Assembly (NCBI GenBank): GCA_008638375.1
Contig: CM018052.1
Coordinates: 27,300,045-27,364,044 of the forward strand
Length of the DNA stretch: 64,000 nucleotides
Direction: 5' to 3'
Source of the DNA: Nyssa sinensis
Taxonomy: Eukaryota; Streptophyta; Magnoliopsida; Cornales; Nyssaceae
Below, one piece after another: positions 11,991 to 23,550 of the stretch. The position numbers and the translations under genes were made by a program. Positions within the stretch are counted from its first letter, which is position 1. Every line of letters begins with the position of its first letter. The notes under the pieces were generated by a model. The model made no database searches, had not been told where the DNA came from, and saw nothing but the letters and a program-made list of their open reading frames with translations.

Positions 11991-12641
11991 AGATGGTTCT
12001 AACGGTTCACCTAGAACCCGGTTGGGTCGACCAGTCCAAAATTGTGAATCTTTTTGTTTGGCCAGAAGTTCAACCCAGCCCGGTTCAATTCTCGGTCTAG
12101 TTCTATGTTATAAATAGAAGACTAGTGTTGCTTCTTGTCTGTGTACCTAAAGAATCATGACTGATGTAGTTCGAAAAGGCACAATCTAGGAAACAATTAG
12201 ATCCAATTGGATCAACATGACTAGTTAGGGAAGATAATTCGTAATGCACTATTGTACTGTGACTCATTGCCAAACGATTGTCTTAGTCTTGAGCTTACTG
12301 ATATAGTCATAAGTAAAACATGGATTATAGGATTCAAGCTTCGTAAGTCTTAGAATAGATAAGGGGTGTTGAATTTGATGTATCGGAATGGTCTAGAACA
12401 TTGATGAGACTACTATTGTAATGGTGTACTATGTTAGTTTGGTAACTCAATATAATAGTCGTACCTTGATTTTTCTCACCTTATTAGATTCATTTCTTGT
12501 ACTAGCTAGAGAAATAGAGAATTTAGAGTTGAACTCACTCCATGCGAACGAGTGTAAGATGTTAAAATACATGTTAGCTTTGTCCCTAATGCATGACATA
12601 TGTAGTGTCCACATGGATTTAGAGAAAGATGCAATAAGCAT
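11991..12641. other. Unassigned region
   Basis: No recognisable gene or terminal repeat. The first 130 bp is rich in AACCCGGTT-like phrases resembling decayed LTR sequence. The open frames near 12421-12669 have no family features. Confidence 0.35.
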
Positions 12642-12650
12642 AGAAAATCA

Positions 12651-12934
12651 CTTTTTTTTTTTTTTATAGAAGCGATGAGTATTACAATATTTCAATCAAT
12701 AAACTTAAAGGTACAATTACAATATTATTTAACTAAAATCTAACCAAATCTAACATCAACACAACTCAAGAATACAAACCAACCAAACATAAGAGTCTCT
12801 CAAATATGGCCATTGGATACACAAATCAGCTTAGCCCATTATTGAATGGATCACATCTCCAAATGAAGTGAGTAAGACTTGAGCCCATTATAACAAAGAG
12901 GACAGGGCACCAACTGAGCTAACCCAAGTTAGTA
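12651..12934 (-). mobile_element. tRNA-derived SINE, minus strand, with target duplication
   Basis: Read on the minus strand it begins near 12934 with CTTGGGTTAGCTCAGTTGG, whose TAGCTCAGTTG is an exact Pol III A box. About 30 nt on, GGCTCAAGTCTT is a near B box. A tRNA-unrelated body follows, ending TAATACTCATCGCTTCTAT and poly(A) (poly T at 12652-12665 on the plus strand). AGAAAATCA stands on both sides (12642-12650 and 12935-12943), a 9-bp target duplication. Length about 284 bp. It carries no protein and would depend on LINE reverse transcriptase. Confidence 0.85.
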
Positions 12935-12943
12935 AGAAAATCA

Positions 12944-13981
12944 TCTCTTTATCAACTGTAGTTGGTGATATAGATATTCATTCCCTTTAATTGGTGATAT
13001 AAATATACAATCTAAAAGTCTTATTTGAAGACTTTTTGAATATAAGTTCAAAAAGTTTGTCTCACTCTCTCTCTCTCTCCAAGGCTATCAATTTTCTCCT
13101 ATATTTTGATTTTGGAACATCAATAAAAGTCTCCAGTAATGAATCTGTCGCTGAAAATAATATTTTACGACATTCGATCAGGATCGTTTGGGTTACAAAT
13201 TTCTTGATTTTGGAGATTCAGATAATAGGGAATTTTGGGGTAATTGGACCCATCACTCTTTCTATCAAGAAGTAATATATATGTACCTTGACCAAGACTT
13301 CATAGATTTTAGTACGCCAAGGTAAGGCTCTTTCCCGCTAGTTTCTAGAGTCAAGTTGCAATTTTGAGTTTTTGCGTTACCCGAAGAGCAGCACTTTCCA
13401 TGCATCTTCATATATCATACTGAAATTTAACTTCAGATCTTGTATTCCACGCGGCATTGAAAATTGAATACACAGAAAGGTGAGAAGAGAGACCACGCAT
13501 GTGGTTTCTATTCAAGCACTGACTTGATTGGAATAAAATATAGGAGTCAACTAAAGAAGACAAACGTTAATTTTCAGGAGTCCAAATTCTCTAGATTCAA
13601 TCTAGGGCTGTAAAGAACGGGTCAATTGGTTAAATACATAATCAAGGGGCTCAAAGCCTAATTGTGTGTTTATTTACAAGGACTATTTTCACAGTGGTTG
13701 GCTTCTGATAATTAAATTTCCTAATCTTCACATTTTTGTAAACGAATTATTGTTTATCATTTGAAGAAAAAACCAGCAATGGGTTACATCAATTCTATCA
13801 CCGAGTATGCATTACTGCCAATGGTGCAAGGATGTTAGATGCATTAGTGACTAGGCATATGATTGAGGTCCAAGTTATTTGCAAAAGAGGTTTTGCAATT
13901 ATTATACATTTCATTTATTATATGTATTATTTAGTTAATTTTAGTTAGGTGTGGTCATTTTCTACGCAAATATTTTTGTTA
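12944..13981. other. Unassigned region with a short TC repeat
   Basis: Contains a paired ATTGGTGATATA(A/G)AT phrase (12960-13005) and a (CT)n run at 13062-13079. Open frames here, such as 13036-13275, lack any recognisable domain. No element end found. Confidence 0.35.
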
Positions 13982-14139
13982 GAGAAACGCTAGCATCAGT
14001 CACGAGTATTCACACTCGCGATCTGATTGGCGTGTGCATTACACAGGCCCATTTCTCATGTGACCACACACGCATATGTAATGCACGTGTCAATCAGATC
14101 GCGAGTATTCGACACTCATAACTAATGTTAGCATTTCTC
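13982..14139. mobile_element. Palindromic MITE-like element
   Basis: A 158 bp near-perfect long inverted repeat. The outer arms are GAGAAACGCTAGCAT and ATGTTAGCATTTCTC. The inner arms are CTCGCGATCTGATTGG and CAATCAGATCGCGAG, with matching GTGCATTAC / GTAATGCAC. It would fold into one long hairpin. There is no coding capacity. Such foldback MITEs are mobilised by a transposase supplied elsewhere and can be sources of small RNAs. The target duplication is not clear. Confidence 0.75.
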
Positions 14140-15308
14140 ATTCTTGTAATATAACTTCTTATTTTTTTTAAAATAATTTCTAAAAAATACTCAGTTGCAG
14201 TATGTAACATGTGTCATTTATCTATTACATGAAAAGTTGTGTTTTTATCTTTAAAATCTATTCACATGTATATTTCAGCTAATTAGTTTGAAGATTAACA
14301 ATGATTGTGCTTAAATAATTGAGTAGCCACCAAATGAAAAATTATATGACAAGGATAATGGTTTTGATTGTTCAGCAATGTTATTTCACACCTTTATTTC
14401 TCATCTTCTTACCCAAGTGAGACTCAATAGTAAGTTCCATGGGATAATAAGTCCCACTTGTACGAGAGAAACAAAGGTGAAAACTATAATATTTTTTGGG
14501 TCGTTCGACTAACAGTTCATGAAAAGTACTAAAATTATCATCTAGTATAGATCCGAACATATTAACCCATAAAGTTTTTTAATTATTCAATGTTAAAAAA
14601 AACCCTCGTGTGAAATCTCGTAAAATCTGGAACAACCCCAAAAAAAGTTTTGTAAATCTTTAAAATTCAATAACTTATAATTTATAAATCAATTTTTAAT
14701 ACAATTTATATATTTGGACTCAAAAAATCAAAATCTATCTAACAATATCTATATTGAGTATGAAATTTAAAAAAAAAATCGATAAAAATAGTACAATTTC
14801 ATCCCAATGAAATTTAACATTTTATTCAGTCCACTCAAAAGTGTAAAATTTTACTTTGAGCCACACGTTGGATGGTAAAAAAAAATTTCAAGATAGTAGA
14901 AATGTGTAAAAAAACACTACTATTTAAAGCTGGTGATTAAAAACTCATTACTTCTGTTATTGTAAAACATTATAATTTCCTAAACTATAAAATATTACAA
15001 TTTCCTAAACTGTTAAATTTACAATTTCATAAAAACAACAATATCTTGTGATTATTTCCTATGCCATTCTCTCCTCTATTTTATCTCTTTACATACAGTA
15101 TATTTATAAAATTTCATTACTCGGGATATAAATGTGTGGATTTATATATGTAGGTGTTAAGACCTATTACGCTTTATCTACGTTGTAATTCTAGGTATAA
15201 TTTGTTAGTGAAAATGTTGAGTTCAATCGACAAGGAGACCTAAAGCAGTTCAAAGGATGAGTTGTCTCTTTGGAACTCCATGCTCTTCCTAGTTAGAAGA
15301 AAAAAAGG

Positions 15309-15341
<33 letters not shown>

Positions 15342-16130
15342 ATATATATATAATATTGTATGTTCAATGTGCACCATAGAGAACAAACCCCCTCTTAGTA
15401 ATCAATACAGCTAGTGAAATAAAAGTATGCAAATGTTACTGATTCATGGTAGATGGAGGCATCACCGTTGTTAAAGGTAGGCTTCATTTTCTTCAAAATC
15501 TATAGGGCACTTGCAATTTAGAGCTCTCAGCTTACAAAGGCTCGCTCGGGGACTATTTCTGACATAGTTCTAGTAAGTTCTAACAGATGACATTCAAAAT
15601 CAGATTTAGCAAATACAGATATTTTGGTTATCCAGATGTTACAAAACACATGGTAGAGTAAAGTAATAATCATGCTTTTTAAGCAGAATACAATCTTTGC
15701 AAACTGGATCAAAAAATATAGAGTTCATAACAAACAGCTAGTTGGAATGTGGGTAGAATTAGCACCAGTTCAAGGTTCAAGTTTACTCACGTATGACCTA
15801 GAGTTCATAATTACTTGCCATAGTTACTTGCTAATGACCATAAATCATGGATAAACACACATTGATACTTTATTACTACTTATCATAGCTTAAATTAAAG
15901 TATCTTCCTACTTAATACCTAATTCCTTTATGAAGTTACTCTTACTATTTAGGATTCGCTTAGGTTCTCTATTTAGGCTTCCAAACAATTCTTAGTGCTT
16001 CTTGTTGGCTTACTTAACCCTTACAGGCATTTTTGGTGATTTTACAACTTGTGTCGCATATAGTTCAATACTTCATTTGTCTGAATGAACTTCATTTCTG
16101 AGTCTAGAGGGTCCTTAAAACATTAATGCA
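14140..16130. other. AT-rich unassigned region with microsatellite
   Basis: Long AT-rich DNA without a convincing gene. It includes a (TC)n run joined to (TA)n at 15310-15350. Open frames of about 60 codons at 15527-15854 have no family features. Phrases near 15450 (AGATGGAGGCATCACCG) could be an old copia remnant, but this is too weak to call. Confidence 0.35.
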
Positions 16131-16580
16131 CACTATAATAAATGGTACTATTAGTGTTGCTAAAGAGCATTAGCGACGCACAAGTGTACGTCACCATAGG
16201 CGTCGCTAATAATCATGTCACTAATACTATTAGCGGGATGCACAAGAATACACATCACTAATAGTGACTATTAGCAACGCCCTGTGTGCGTCACTAATAA
16301 TCGGGTGTGGCGTCGCTACTGCTATGTAGAGAATTTATTGGGTGCCACTAATAGTATATTATTAGCAACGCATGAAATGGGCATCGCTAATAGTATATTA
16401 TTAGCGACGTACAAAAGGAGTCACAAAAAGTGTGTTATTGGAATGATTATACAGCTTTACCAATGAACTTTATGCGTCGCTAATAATATGTTTTTAGCGA
16501 CAATCGTGAAGCGTCGCTAAAACTAATATGTGAGACTTTTAGTGACGCCTTCTGTACGTCACTAAAAGTTTTTTTATTGT
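16131..16580 (+). repeat. CACTA-type terminal/subterminal repeat block (truncated element)
   Basis: Begins CACTATAATAAATGG, close to a CACTA terminal repeat. It is then filled with inverted and direct copies of TTAGCGACGCAC, GTGCGTCGCTAATA and GTCACTAATA, often paired as palindromes. This is the subterminal layout of a CACTA family different from that at 6540-7113. No matching right terminus is visible and no transposase gene follows, so it is a truncated or non-autonomous copy. Confidence 0.72.
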
Positions 16581-16899
16581 TTTACTTTTTGCCATATTTT
16601 AGACTTGACTTTCTCCCTTTTGTGTTTTATTCCTGTTTAAAACATGTATCAATTGTCCTTATATAAAACAGTTCCAAACATTATAAAATGAATATATTAA
16701 AAGAGAAATGCATTCATATATAAATATATATGTAATTAATTACAATCATCTCAATGAATACACAAATTAAAAATTGTCTTAGAAAATGTAACTATAGATG
16801 TCTAGGAAAAGAAAAAAAAAAAAAAAAACAAAGGAGAAAAGCAGGTCTCGATGCACAAATGAGGCGACGTAGGTCCCTCTATACTTCTTGTACTCTTCA
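16581..16899. other. AT-rich spacer
   Basis: No gene or element end recognised. An A run lies at 16811-16828. Confidence 0.4.
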
Positions 16900-17500
16900 A
16901 GTAGCTTAAAGTCTTAAGGACTTATTTATCATTTTATAATTTGTTTTGGAGTTCTACTTTTCCCAAACAAAAATCATCATTGGGTTTGAAATGTTGAAAA
17001 TACTAAACTTAAGTTTTTTTGGATTTTAATTAGCCTTCATGAGGCTTACTTTTGGTTTAGGGTATTTTTATAATTTTACACTTTCATATAGGACCATCTT
17101 TAGATTCCCGAATTCTCAATTAGACCTCACCATTAGATCCAGAGTATCCATCAATGTTGAATATGCCATTTTTTATTATTTCCCATTATATTTGGTAGCT
17201 CGTATATCATTAAGAGAAATTTGGAAAATACAAATTTTGCGTATCTATACTTTGGGCACCTCGTATATCATTAAAGGACTTTTGGTAGCCCGTATATCAT
17301 TGAGTTTGGCACGTCGAGAAACCATAGGGTGGGTACGCGCATAGTCATTAGAGTTCATTTGGTAGGCTAATTAACTCTTTAAGACTTATTTATAATTAGT
17401 CTAGTTTGTCCGTTCATATATTTCAGGATCTAATTTCTCCAATCGAACTCTACCATTGAGTCTGGAATGCCTAAAAATGTTGGCAATACCTCTTCTTGCA
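16900..17500 (-). repeat. Degraded gypsy LTR fragment with shared cassette
   Basis: Carries worn copies of the cassette common to the long LTRs here, in the same direction as in the solo LTR: ATCATTGGGTTTGAAATG (about 16976), CACCATTAGATCCAGAGT (17128) and TACCATTGAGTCTGGAATGC (17451). They are separated by AGGGTATTTTTATAATTTT-like linkers. A nested direct repeat GGTAGC(T/C)CGTATATCATT occurs near 17200 and 17285. No termini are visible. Confidence 0.6.
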
Positions 17501-17519
17501 TTTCAATTTGCATTTGTTA

Positions 17520-18330
17520 CATTACTTCTAGGCCTAAGGGAAACACAAGATATTTTTTTCTTCTCATTGATGACTTTACAAGAATGATGTGGATTTATTT
17601 TCTTAAGTGAAAATTAGAAGCCTTTGGTCTCTCCAATCCAAAGCATTTGTAGAAAGACAGAGTGACAGACTATTCAAGACTCTCAGAACTGATTATGGTG
17701 GAGAATTCATCTATATCCCATTCTAGAAACACTACAAATATGAAGGCTTCGGAGGCAACTCACAATTTTGCACACTCCTCAACAAAAGGGTGTACATGAA
17801 CAAAAGAATCAAACAATTATAGAAAAAGACGAGGAGTATGCGGAAAGGAAAAAGGCTTCCAAAGAAGTTATGAGGTGATGTAGTCAATACATCAGTCTAT
17901 ATTCTGAATCAATCACCTACAAAGGCAATTTTGAACAGGACACCTTATAAAGCTTGGCATAGGCAAAAACTAAAGGTGGATCTTCTCAAAGTGTTCGGGT
18001 GTATTACACATACTCTCATTCCCTCACAAAAAAGAGAAAAGTTTGATGTGAAAATTTAAAAATTTATCTTTATTGGATATAGTGATAAATCTAAGGATAT
18101 CACTTTCTCAATCTAGAAACAAATGAGTTTGTGACATCTCGAGATGTGATCTTTGACGAGGCAAGAACATGGAAGTGGGATGATAATCCTTCTCAATGAG
18201 CAAAAATATTCAAGCCTCTTGAACGTATACCAGCTGAAGAAGATACAAGAAACCAACCTAGTACAAGTTTAAGTCGAGGTTTGACTTTAAGTAAAAGCTC
18301 AAGGTCACCAGATGAAAGTTCATTTAGTCA
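17520..18330 (+). pseudogene. Ty1/copia integrase remnant
   Basis: Three-frame reading gives the copia integrase core: FLLIDDFTRMMWIYFLK (first catalytic Asp region), then a frameshift to RTDYGGEFI, then TPQQKGVHEQKNQTI and YILNQSPTKAILNRTPYKAWH, KVFGCITH, and KFIFIGYSDKSK. Downstream is VTSRDVIFDEARTWKW, the usual linker to the reverse transcriptase, which is absent. Frameshifts and stops make it non-functional. No LTRs were found nearby. This is the only copia material in the window. Confidence 0.82.
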
Positions 18331-18611
18331 ATCCTAATCGATTCTTAAACTCTAGCAAGAAAAGTGTGCTCCTTGATTGATATTTATCAATCTTGTAATA
18401 AGGAATGGTAACAGGGTGGGGTCTCCCTTCCGTAACCCTGATCTCGTTTATATTCCCTACCCCACAAAGTCTACCCTAACCCTGATCCCGTCTATGTACC
18501 CTGCCACTACCCTCGAAAAGCAATCACAGTTCACATGAAAATTTCTTAACAATATTAAAGGAGTTTCAATAAGGAAACTAAAATAGAACATTAACAACTC
18601 CACATTAAAAT
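18331..18611. other. Unassigned spacer
   Basis: Holds a diverged tandem phrase, CCCTGATC(T/C)CGT, around 18430-18510. No gene recognised. Confidence 0.35.
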
Positions 18612-21216
18612 GATTTTTTGGGTAATTAAGAATTTATTAAGGCGCAAGCCCAAGGAAAAAAATAGAAACAACAAAGGGAAGAAGAAAAGAAAAGAAAGAT
18701 AAAGGAGAACAGGCTCAATCAAGAGGATAAAAGATCTAAAACCATATCAAAGTAAAGCTAATGAGAAGTAAAGAGTGACTGTGAGACGTTCTAGTGCATA
18801 TTTATCTCCCAATTCTGACACAAGTTGGGAATATCCTTACAAGAGGAGACTTTAAGCTAAACAACAGAGATAAACTGATTGATGATGCTCTGGTGGTTTG
18901 TGGCTTGATCCTTCCAAAGTTTATTGTTTCGCTCTTTACATATGTGGTAAACAGTTGAGGCAAGACTGAGTCTTATTATTTTTTTGAGGAAAGTTTTCCC
19001 TTTCATGTTTCTAATGGCCCAAAAAAGCTTAGATCTCTAATTAGCATGGGATCTAGACACAAGGTAGAGCTTGAGGAAACTCTTCCATATCTCATTAGAG
19101 AAAGGGCAAGAGAAAAAGAGGTGATCACTGGATTCATTGCATAGGGAGAAAAAGAGGCATATGGGGGAAGAAGGGATACCATATTTAATAATCGTATCTC
19201 TAGTAGTCATTTTGTCCCTACAAAGAAGCCATAATAAGAAAGATTGTTTAGGAATACAATCAGAGGACCAAACAAGGTAGTGCCGGTCAACAAGGGGAAG
19301 CTACCCTCTAAGATGATGCCAAGTACATTTTGATGAGAAAATACCATCTAAGTTGAGGGACCAAATGATGGAATCTGGGATTGAACGATTGGGGGTTAAG
19401 GAATCAATGGTGAGACTCTATAGCTCCACTGAGGGAAAAGATGGGTAGGAGGGCCATTTCAAAGAGTTGTCATCAATAATAGAATAGAGCTTGGCAGTGT
19501 GGTTACTGTCAAAATCTCTAAGGATTCGAGCTCCAAAAGCATCAAGCAAAGGACCGACAGGATGCCAAGCATCATACCATAAGAAGATATTCTGGCCATT
19601 CCCAGTCCCATAGCTAAGACAAGATTTAAAAACATCTCTCAATCCTATTAGTTTTTTGCATGTCCAAGAGCTATCTACAAGGGTTTAGAGAGACCAAATG
19701 CTCCTACTGCTAATGAAGTACGAGTGGCACCATTTGGTGTAGAGACTGATTTTATTAGTGATAAGCCTCCACATATGCTTAAACTTTGGGCTTTATTCCA
19801 ATCATAGTCTCCTAAGCCCTTAACCACCTTTCTTTTTAGGGAGACAAATAGTAGCCTAAGCAACTTTAGCTTTATGGTGATTCAAGTCATGGACAAACTA
19901 AAGAAAAAAACTTATGAAACTTTCAATTTCCTTAAGAATACACTTAGGCATAATGAAAAAGCTTTTCTATTAGATTTGGATGCTAAAAAGAACAAAGAAA
20001 TTAATTGCAACTTACCTATAAAGGACAAGGATTTGGATGACCAACTTTTGACTCTAGCCAATATTTTCTCAGTAAGATAAGTAAGATAACTGTAATCTCT
20101 CCAATTAAGCTTGGTGGTAATTAAGGCACTCCCAAGTACCTAACTAGTAATTTGCCTTCAGTAATACCCATGGTAATACATATCTCTCTCTTCAGTTGAG
20201 GATGAACTCTAGTAATAAAAATCTAACTTTTGAGAAGGTTGGGGCTAAGACTAGTCTAGAGATTGAATTCCTTCAAAGCATCTTTAAGAATCTTAATAAA
20301 ACCCAAGACAACAACACTCAAAAGAAAAAAAAATCATTAATAAAATCTAGATGGTTGATGTTAAGATCATGACACTTGTGATGGAACTTAAAATTGGGGT
20401 ATCTGACATGCCGGTTAAGAATGGATGTGAATCCCTCCATGACAATGAGGAAAAGGTAGGGATATATAGGATCTCCTTGTCTTATACCATTTTCCCTTCA
20501 AAAAACCCCCCTCAAACACCCCATTTAGACTGATAAAGAATCTATAGGTTGTGATGCATTCAAAGATTGAGTTAAAGAAGGTAGAAATAAAATTCATGGC
20601 TTGGAGTATGCCATACAGAAAGTTCCATGAGATAGAATTAAAAACCTTTTGGAGATCAATCTTTATAGCACAACTAGCCTCTATCTTGTCTATATGGTAG
20701 CCTCTCTTCAGCTCTGGAATGAGGAAAACTCCATGTGCTATAGATCTTCCTTCAATAAAATATGTTTTGGAGGGGCTAATGGTATGGTGCATTACTTGTT
20801 TGAGTCAGGAGGCCAAGCTCTTTGTTATACACTTGTAGTGGGTGTTATAACAAGATAAAGGTCTAAAATCTTTCATGAAGCTAGGGGTTCATCCTTGGTG
20901 ACAAGCATAATCAGGTCGAAACTCATATCTTCAGTAATTTACCTAATATCCAGCTCTGAGAGTATGTTACATAAGCCATTAGAGGGAATGTAACTAGTTC
21001 CAATGAGCTTTTCAAAGTAAGTGACTACTTCAGTAACCACATTCTTATAGGTTATCAATCCAGTACCATCTTCAATAGTCAAAGAAAGGATTCTATCTCT
21101 ATTTTTATTGTTGTTTACTTTTTTATGAAAGAAAGCTATGTTTGAGTCAGCAAGTTATAACCATCTAGGGCAAGCTTTTTGTTTGTAGAAACTTTCTTCA
21201 ACAACACTAAGATCTG
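18612..21216 (-). pseudogene. L1-type LINE (minus strand), reverse transcriptase to 3' end
   Basis: Downstream half of a LINE that continues from 39752-41449. Minus-strand order: FFHKKVNNNKNRDRI just before RT (about 21130), then RT motifs ISPSKTYFIEGRSIAHGVF and IKIDLQKVFNSISWNFL (20415-20792). Further on are WYDAWHPVGPL and LYSIIDDNSLKWPS (19418-19642), and the zf-RVT region SFLLWLLCRDKMTTRDT with ESSDHLFFSCPF. It ends ASTVYHMWKERNNKLW (about 18900). A 3' UTR follows and ends near 18612 at GGCTTGCGCCTTAATAAATT with short poly(A). Many stops and frameshifts are present. ATCTG at 21212-21216 is one copy of the element A target duplication. Confidence 0.88.
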
Positions 21217-21899
21217 TGTAGAGACCGAAAAAATGAGAATAATTTTTTTTTTTTTAATGATAGAGCACTATTTGAAATACCCCGACCCAAATATCCGAAC
21301 AATTTGGCTTATGTTACGAGATTTGAATTTATTTAATTCTTATTTACTTTTAATTAATTTAGACTATGAAATTAATCGAGCATACCGAGACCGTTTGGTT
21401 AAAAGAATTGACTGCACAGAAGTACGGGAATACGCACACGTGTATATATATATATATTTATAGAAATATATAAAATATTCATATATATATATATATATAT
21501 ACAAATGAAGAAATGTACATAAATATACATGTATATTATGTGTGGAAATATATGTTAGAATATGTATGGGTATAAACATGTATAAGCATATAGCAATGTA
21601 TAATTAAGTGTATATACATATATATGTATACACAAAGTGTGTGTGCAGCATGCATGCAAGTTTGTGTGTGTATGTAGTGCCAGCTGTATGAGTGTGGGTG
21701 GGTGTTCAATGTGTGTACAGTGTACAATATATATATACACCTATACCTACACCTAAGACCTAATGATGATAACTTGTCTAAGGGGAGAAGGTTGCTTGTG
21801 GGAAAAGAGCAAATGAGTGTATTGAGTTTATAAAATAGTGTAAGGAGGGGTTGTGCAAGTCAGACTTGCATGGTGTGTGTTCGGGTAGAGAGAGAAAGT

Positions 21900-21931
<32 letters not shown>

Positions 21932-22942
21932 AAGAAGAAGAAGAAGAAGAAGAAAAAGAAAAAGAAGAAGGAGGAAGAAAGGTTGTATGCAGCCCTAACC
22001 GACCCTAGATGCATTAGAGAGGAGTTAGAAGCAAACTAAGGAGAGAGAAGACATCACTACTGAGGTAAAATTATAAACCCAACTAATTTTCTCTCTCTAA
22101 AAGTTGAGTGTGTATATAAGTTGTTTTAAGATTTCTGTATGCACGAACTAGTATATCTAGTTAAAAAATGAAGTAGGACCAGCCTAAGACAACCCCCGAA
22201 CCTTACTCCCGAACACAACCACCACTGATAACCATTTTTAAGGTCGGTCTGAACTTAGTTATTAGAAACAGATTTTTATACCTTGAGCCTTAAACTAGGT
22301 GATATGGAGTTTAAATTGCTACAAAAACTAGGCCAAATAACTCAGGAATAAGCCTAAAAACTTAAGTTGCAGGTTCGGGTTTTGAAACCCAACCTCACCA
22401 ACTCACACCAAAACTTGATTTTAAGGGTGGGGGATTGAAACGCATGATGAGGTGACCACAGTGGAAGAAACCCCGTGAGTTTTGAGCCAAAAACGAACGT
22501 GTAAGGATGATTTGCAGGTTCAATTATCCAACCTTGGACCGAACTTTTGAGCTAGGTTTAAGGCTTGCAATGAATGCCAAACCCTTCCCTTGTGTTCTAG
22601 AAAAGATTTGGGGTCAAAAGCAGGGAGATTAGGTGATTTAAAATTCATGAAAATGGAAGAAATAAAACTTAGGAATTAGGGCTACCATGAGGGTGAGTTG
22701 GGGAAGGAGATAAACAGTAACCAAATCGAATTTGAGTCGAATAGGGTTCAGTTCGGGACCCGACCCATCACACGTTAGGGGTTTAAGTGGGACGACACCA
22801 TATTGGGTTTAAGTGTGAAAGATTTCAGGCTATTTGTACGAGGTTTGGATCTGATTTATAAGCGTTGTTCCAATTCATGATAACTCGTCCCTGATTTAAT
22901 AGGTTGTCCATTGTTTGGCTTACAGAAATCAGGAAAAATAAA

Positions 22943-23165
22943 GGGGAGCCGAAGCTCCCCAAAATCGAACCCTTGACCCTAAAATCAAGCCCAAGCCCAC
23001 TGAGCCACCACCGCTTATGGTGAAGGATGTCCACATAAATAATATATATTATAGAAAAGAATTTATTAAGAAAAAAATCAAAAAGGGGCGCAGCCCCCTA
23101 GGGATTCGAACGAAGGATCAGTAGTGTGGAAGTGGCGCGTGTAACCAGTTGGATAGGTACCACCC
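22943..23165 (-). repeat. Two tRNA-like (Pol III A/B box) segments inside the LTR
   Basis: On the minus strand, segment 1 (23020-22943) has TGGCTCAGTGG (A box, 22997-23007) and GGGTTCGATTTT (B box, near 22965). Segment 2 (23165-23080) has TATCCAACTGG (A box, 23145-23155) and GTTCGAATCC (B box, near 23105), followed by a GGGGGCTGCGCCCC hairpin. In the 3' LTR copy the second B box is the exact GGTTCGAATCC (38110-38120). Spacing fits tRNA genes or SINE heads. They are not intact tRNAs. Confidence 0.6.
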
Positions 23166-23181
23166 GTACTAACTAGTTTAC

Positions 23182-23227
<46 letters not shown>

Positions 23228-23309
23228 AAAATAGTATTAAATTAACTTAATTAAATTGAATATAGCAAAATGGCCCGAGTCCAAATTAAACAAGTTATTA
23301 GTGTATTTT

Positions 23310-23550
23310 GACTATCTTGGACCTTCTAAGACCAATGGTGAGGTCCGTTTTGCGAGACGGGGTCCCAAAAAATAAAAGACCCATAAAAGTACAAAATAAC
23401 AGTTTTGCCCTTTTTAGCCAGATGTCCAAAGTGAGTTCCGCGAAAGCGTAAATCGACTTTCTTCGACATTCCGGACTCAATGATAGAGTTTATTTTAGTA
23501 AAATAGAAACTCATGATATAAAAGCATAAAATTTGATGAATAGCATAATT
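23310..23550 (+). promoter_or_regulatory. Shared LTR cassette and GATGAATAGCAT motif, element A 5' LTR
   Basis: Two diverged units, GACCTTCTAAGACCAATGG (about 23319) and ATTCCGGACTCAATGATAG (about 23468), joined by TTTTGCCCTTTTTAGCC. They are followed by GATATAAAAGCATAAAATT and GATGAATAGCAT (23534-23545). The TATA-like run just upstream of the motif suggests the LTR core promoter, which is inference. The same order recurs in the C LTRs and, inverted, in the solo LTR, the gag-only element and E. Confidence 0.6.

Noticed and set aside
15160..15480. Possible copia LTR end near the TC/TA run, with a PBS-like stretch
   Set aside because: No matching second LTR, no clear tRNA complement and no duplication.
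21780..22014. Minus-strand open frame with a poly-Phe run
   Set aside because: Translation of a GA/GAA microsatellite in the LTR.
22961..23165. Possible genuine tRNA genes in the element A LTR
   Set aside because: A and B boxes are present, but acceptor, anticodon and D stems do not form properly. They are kept only as tRNA-like segments.
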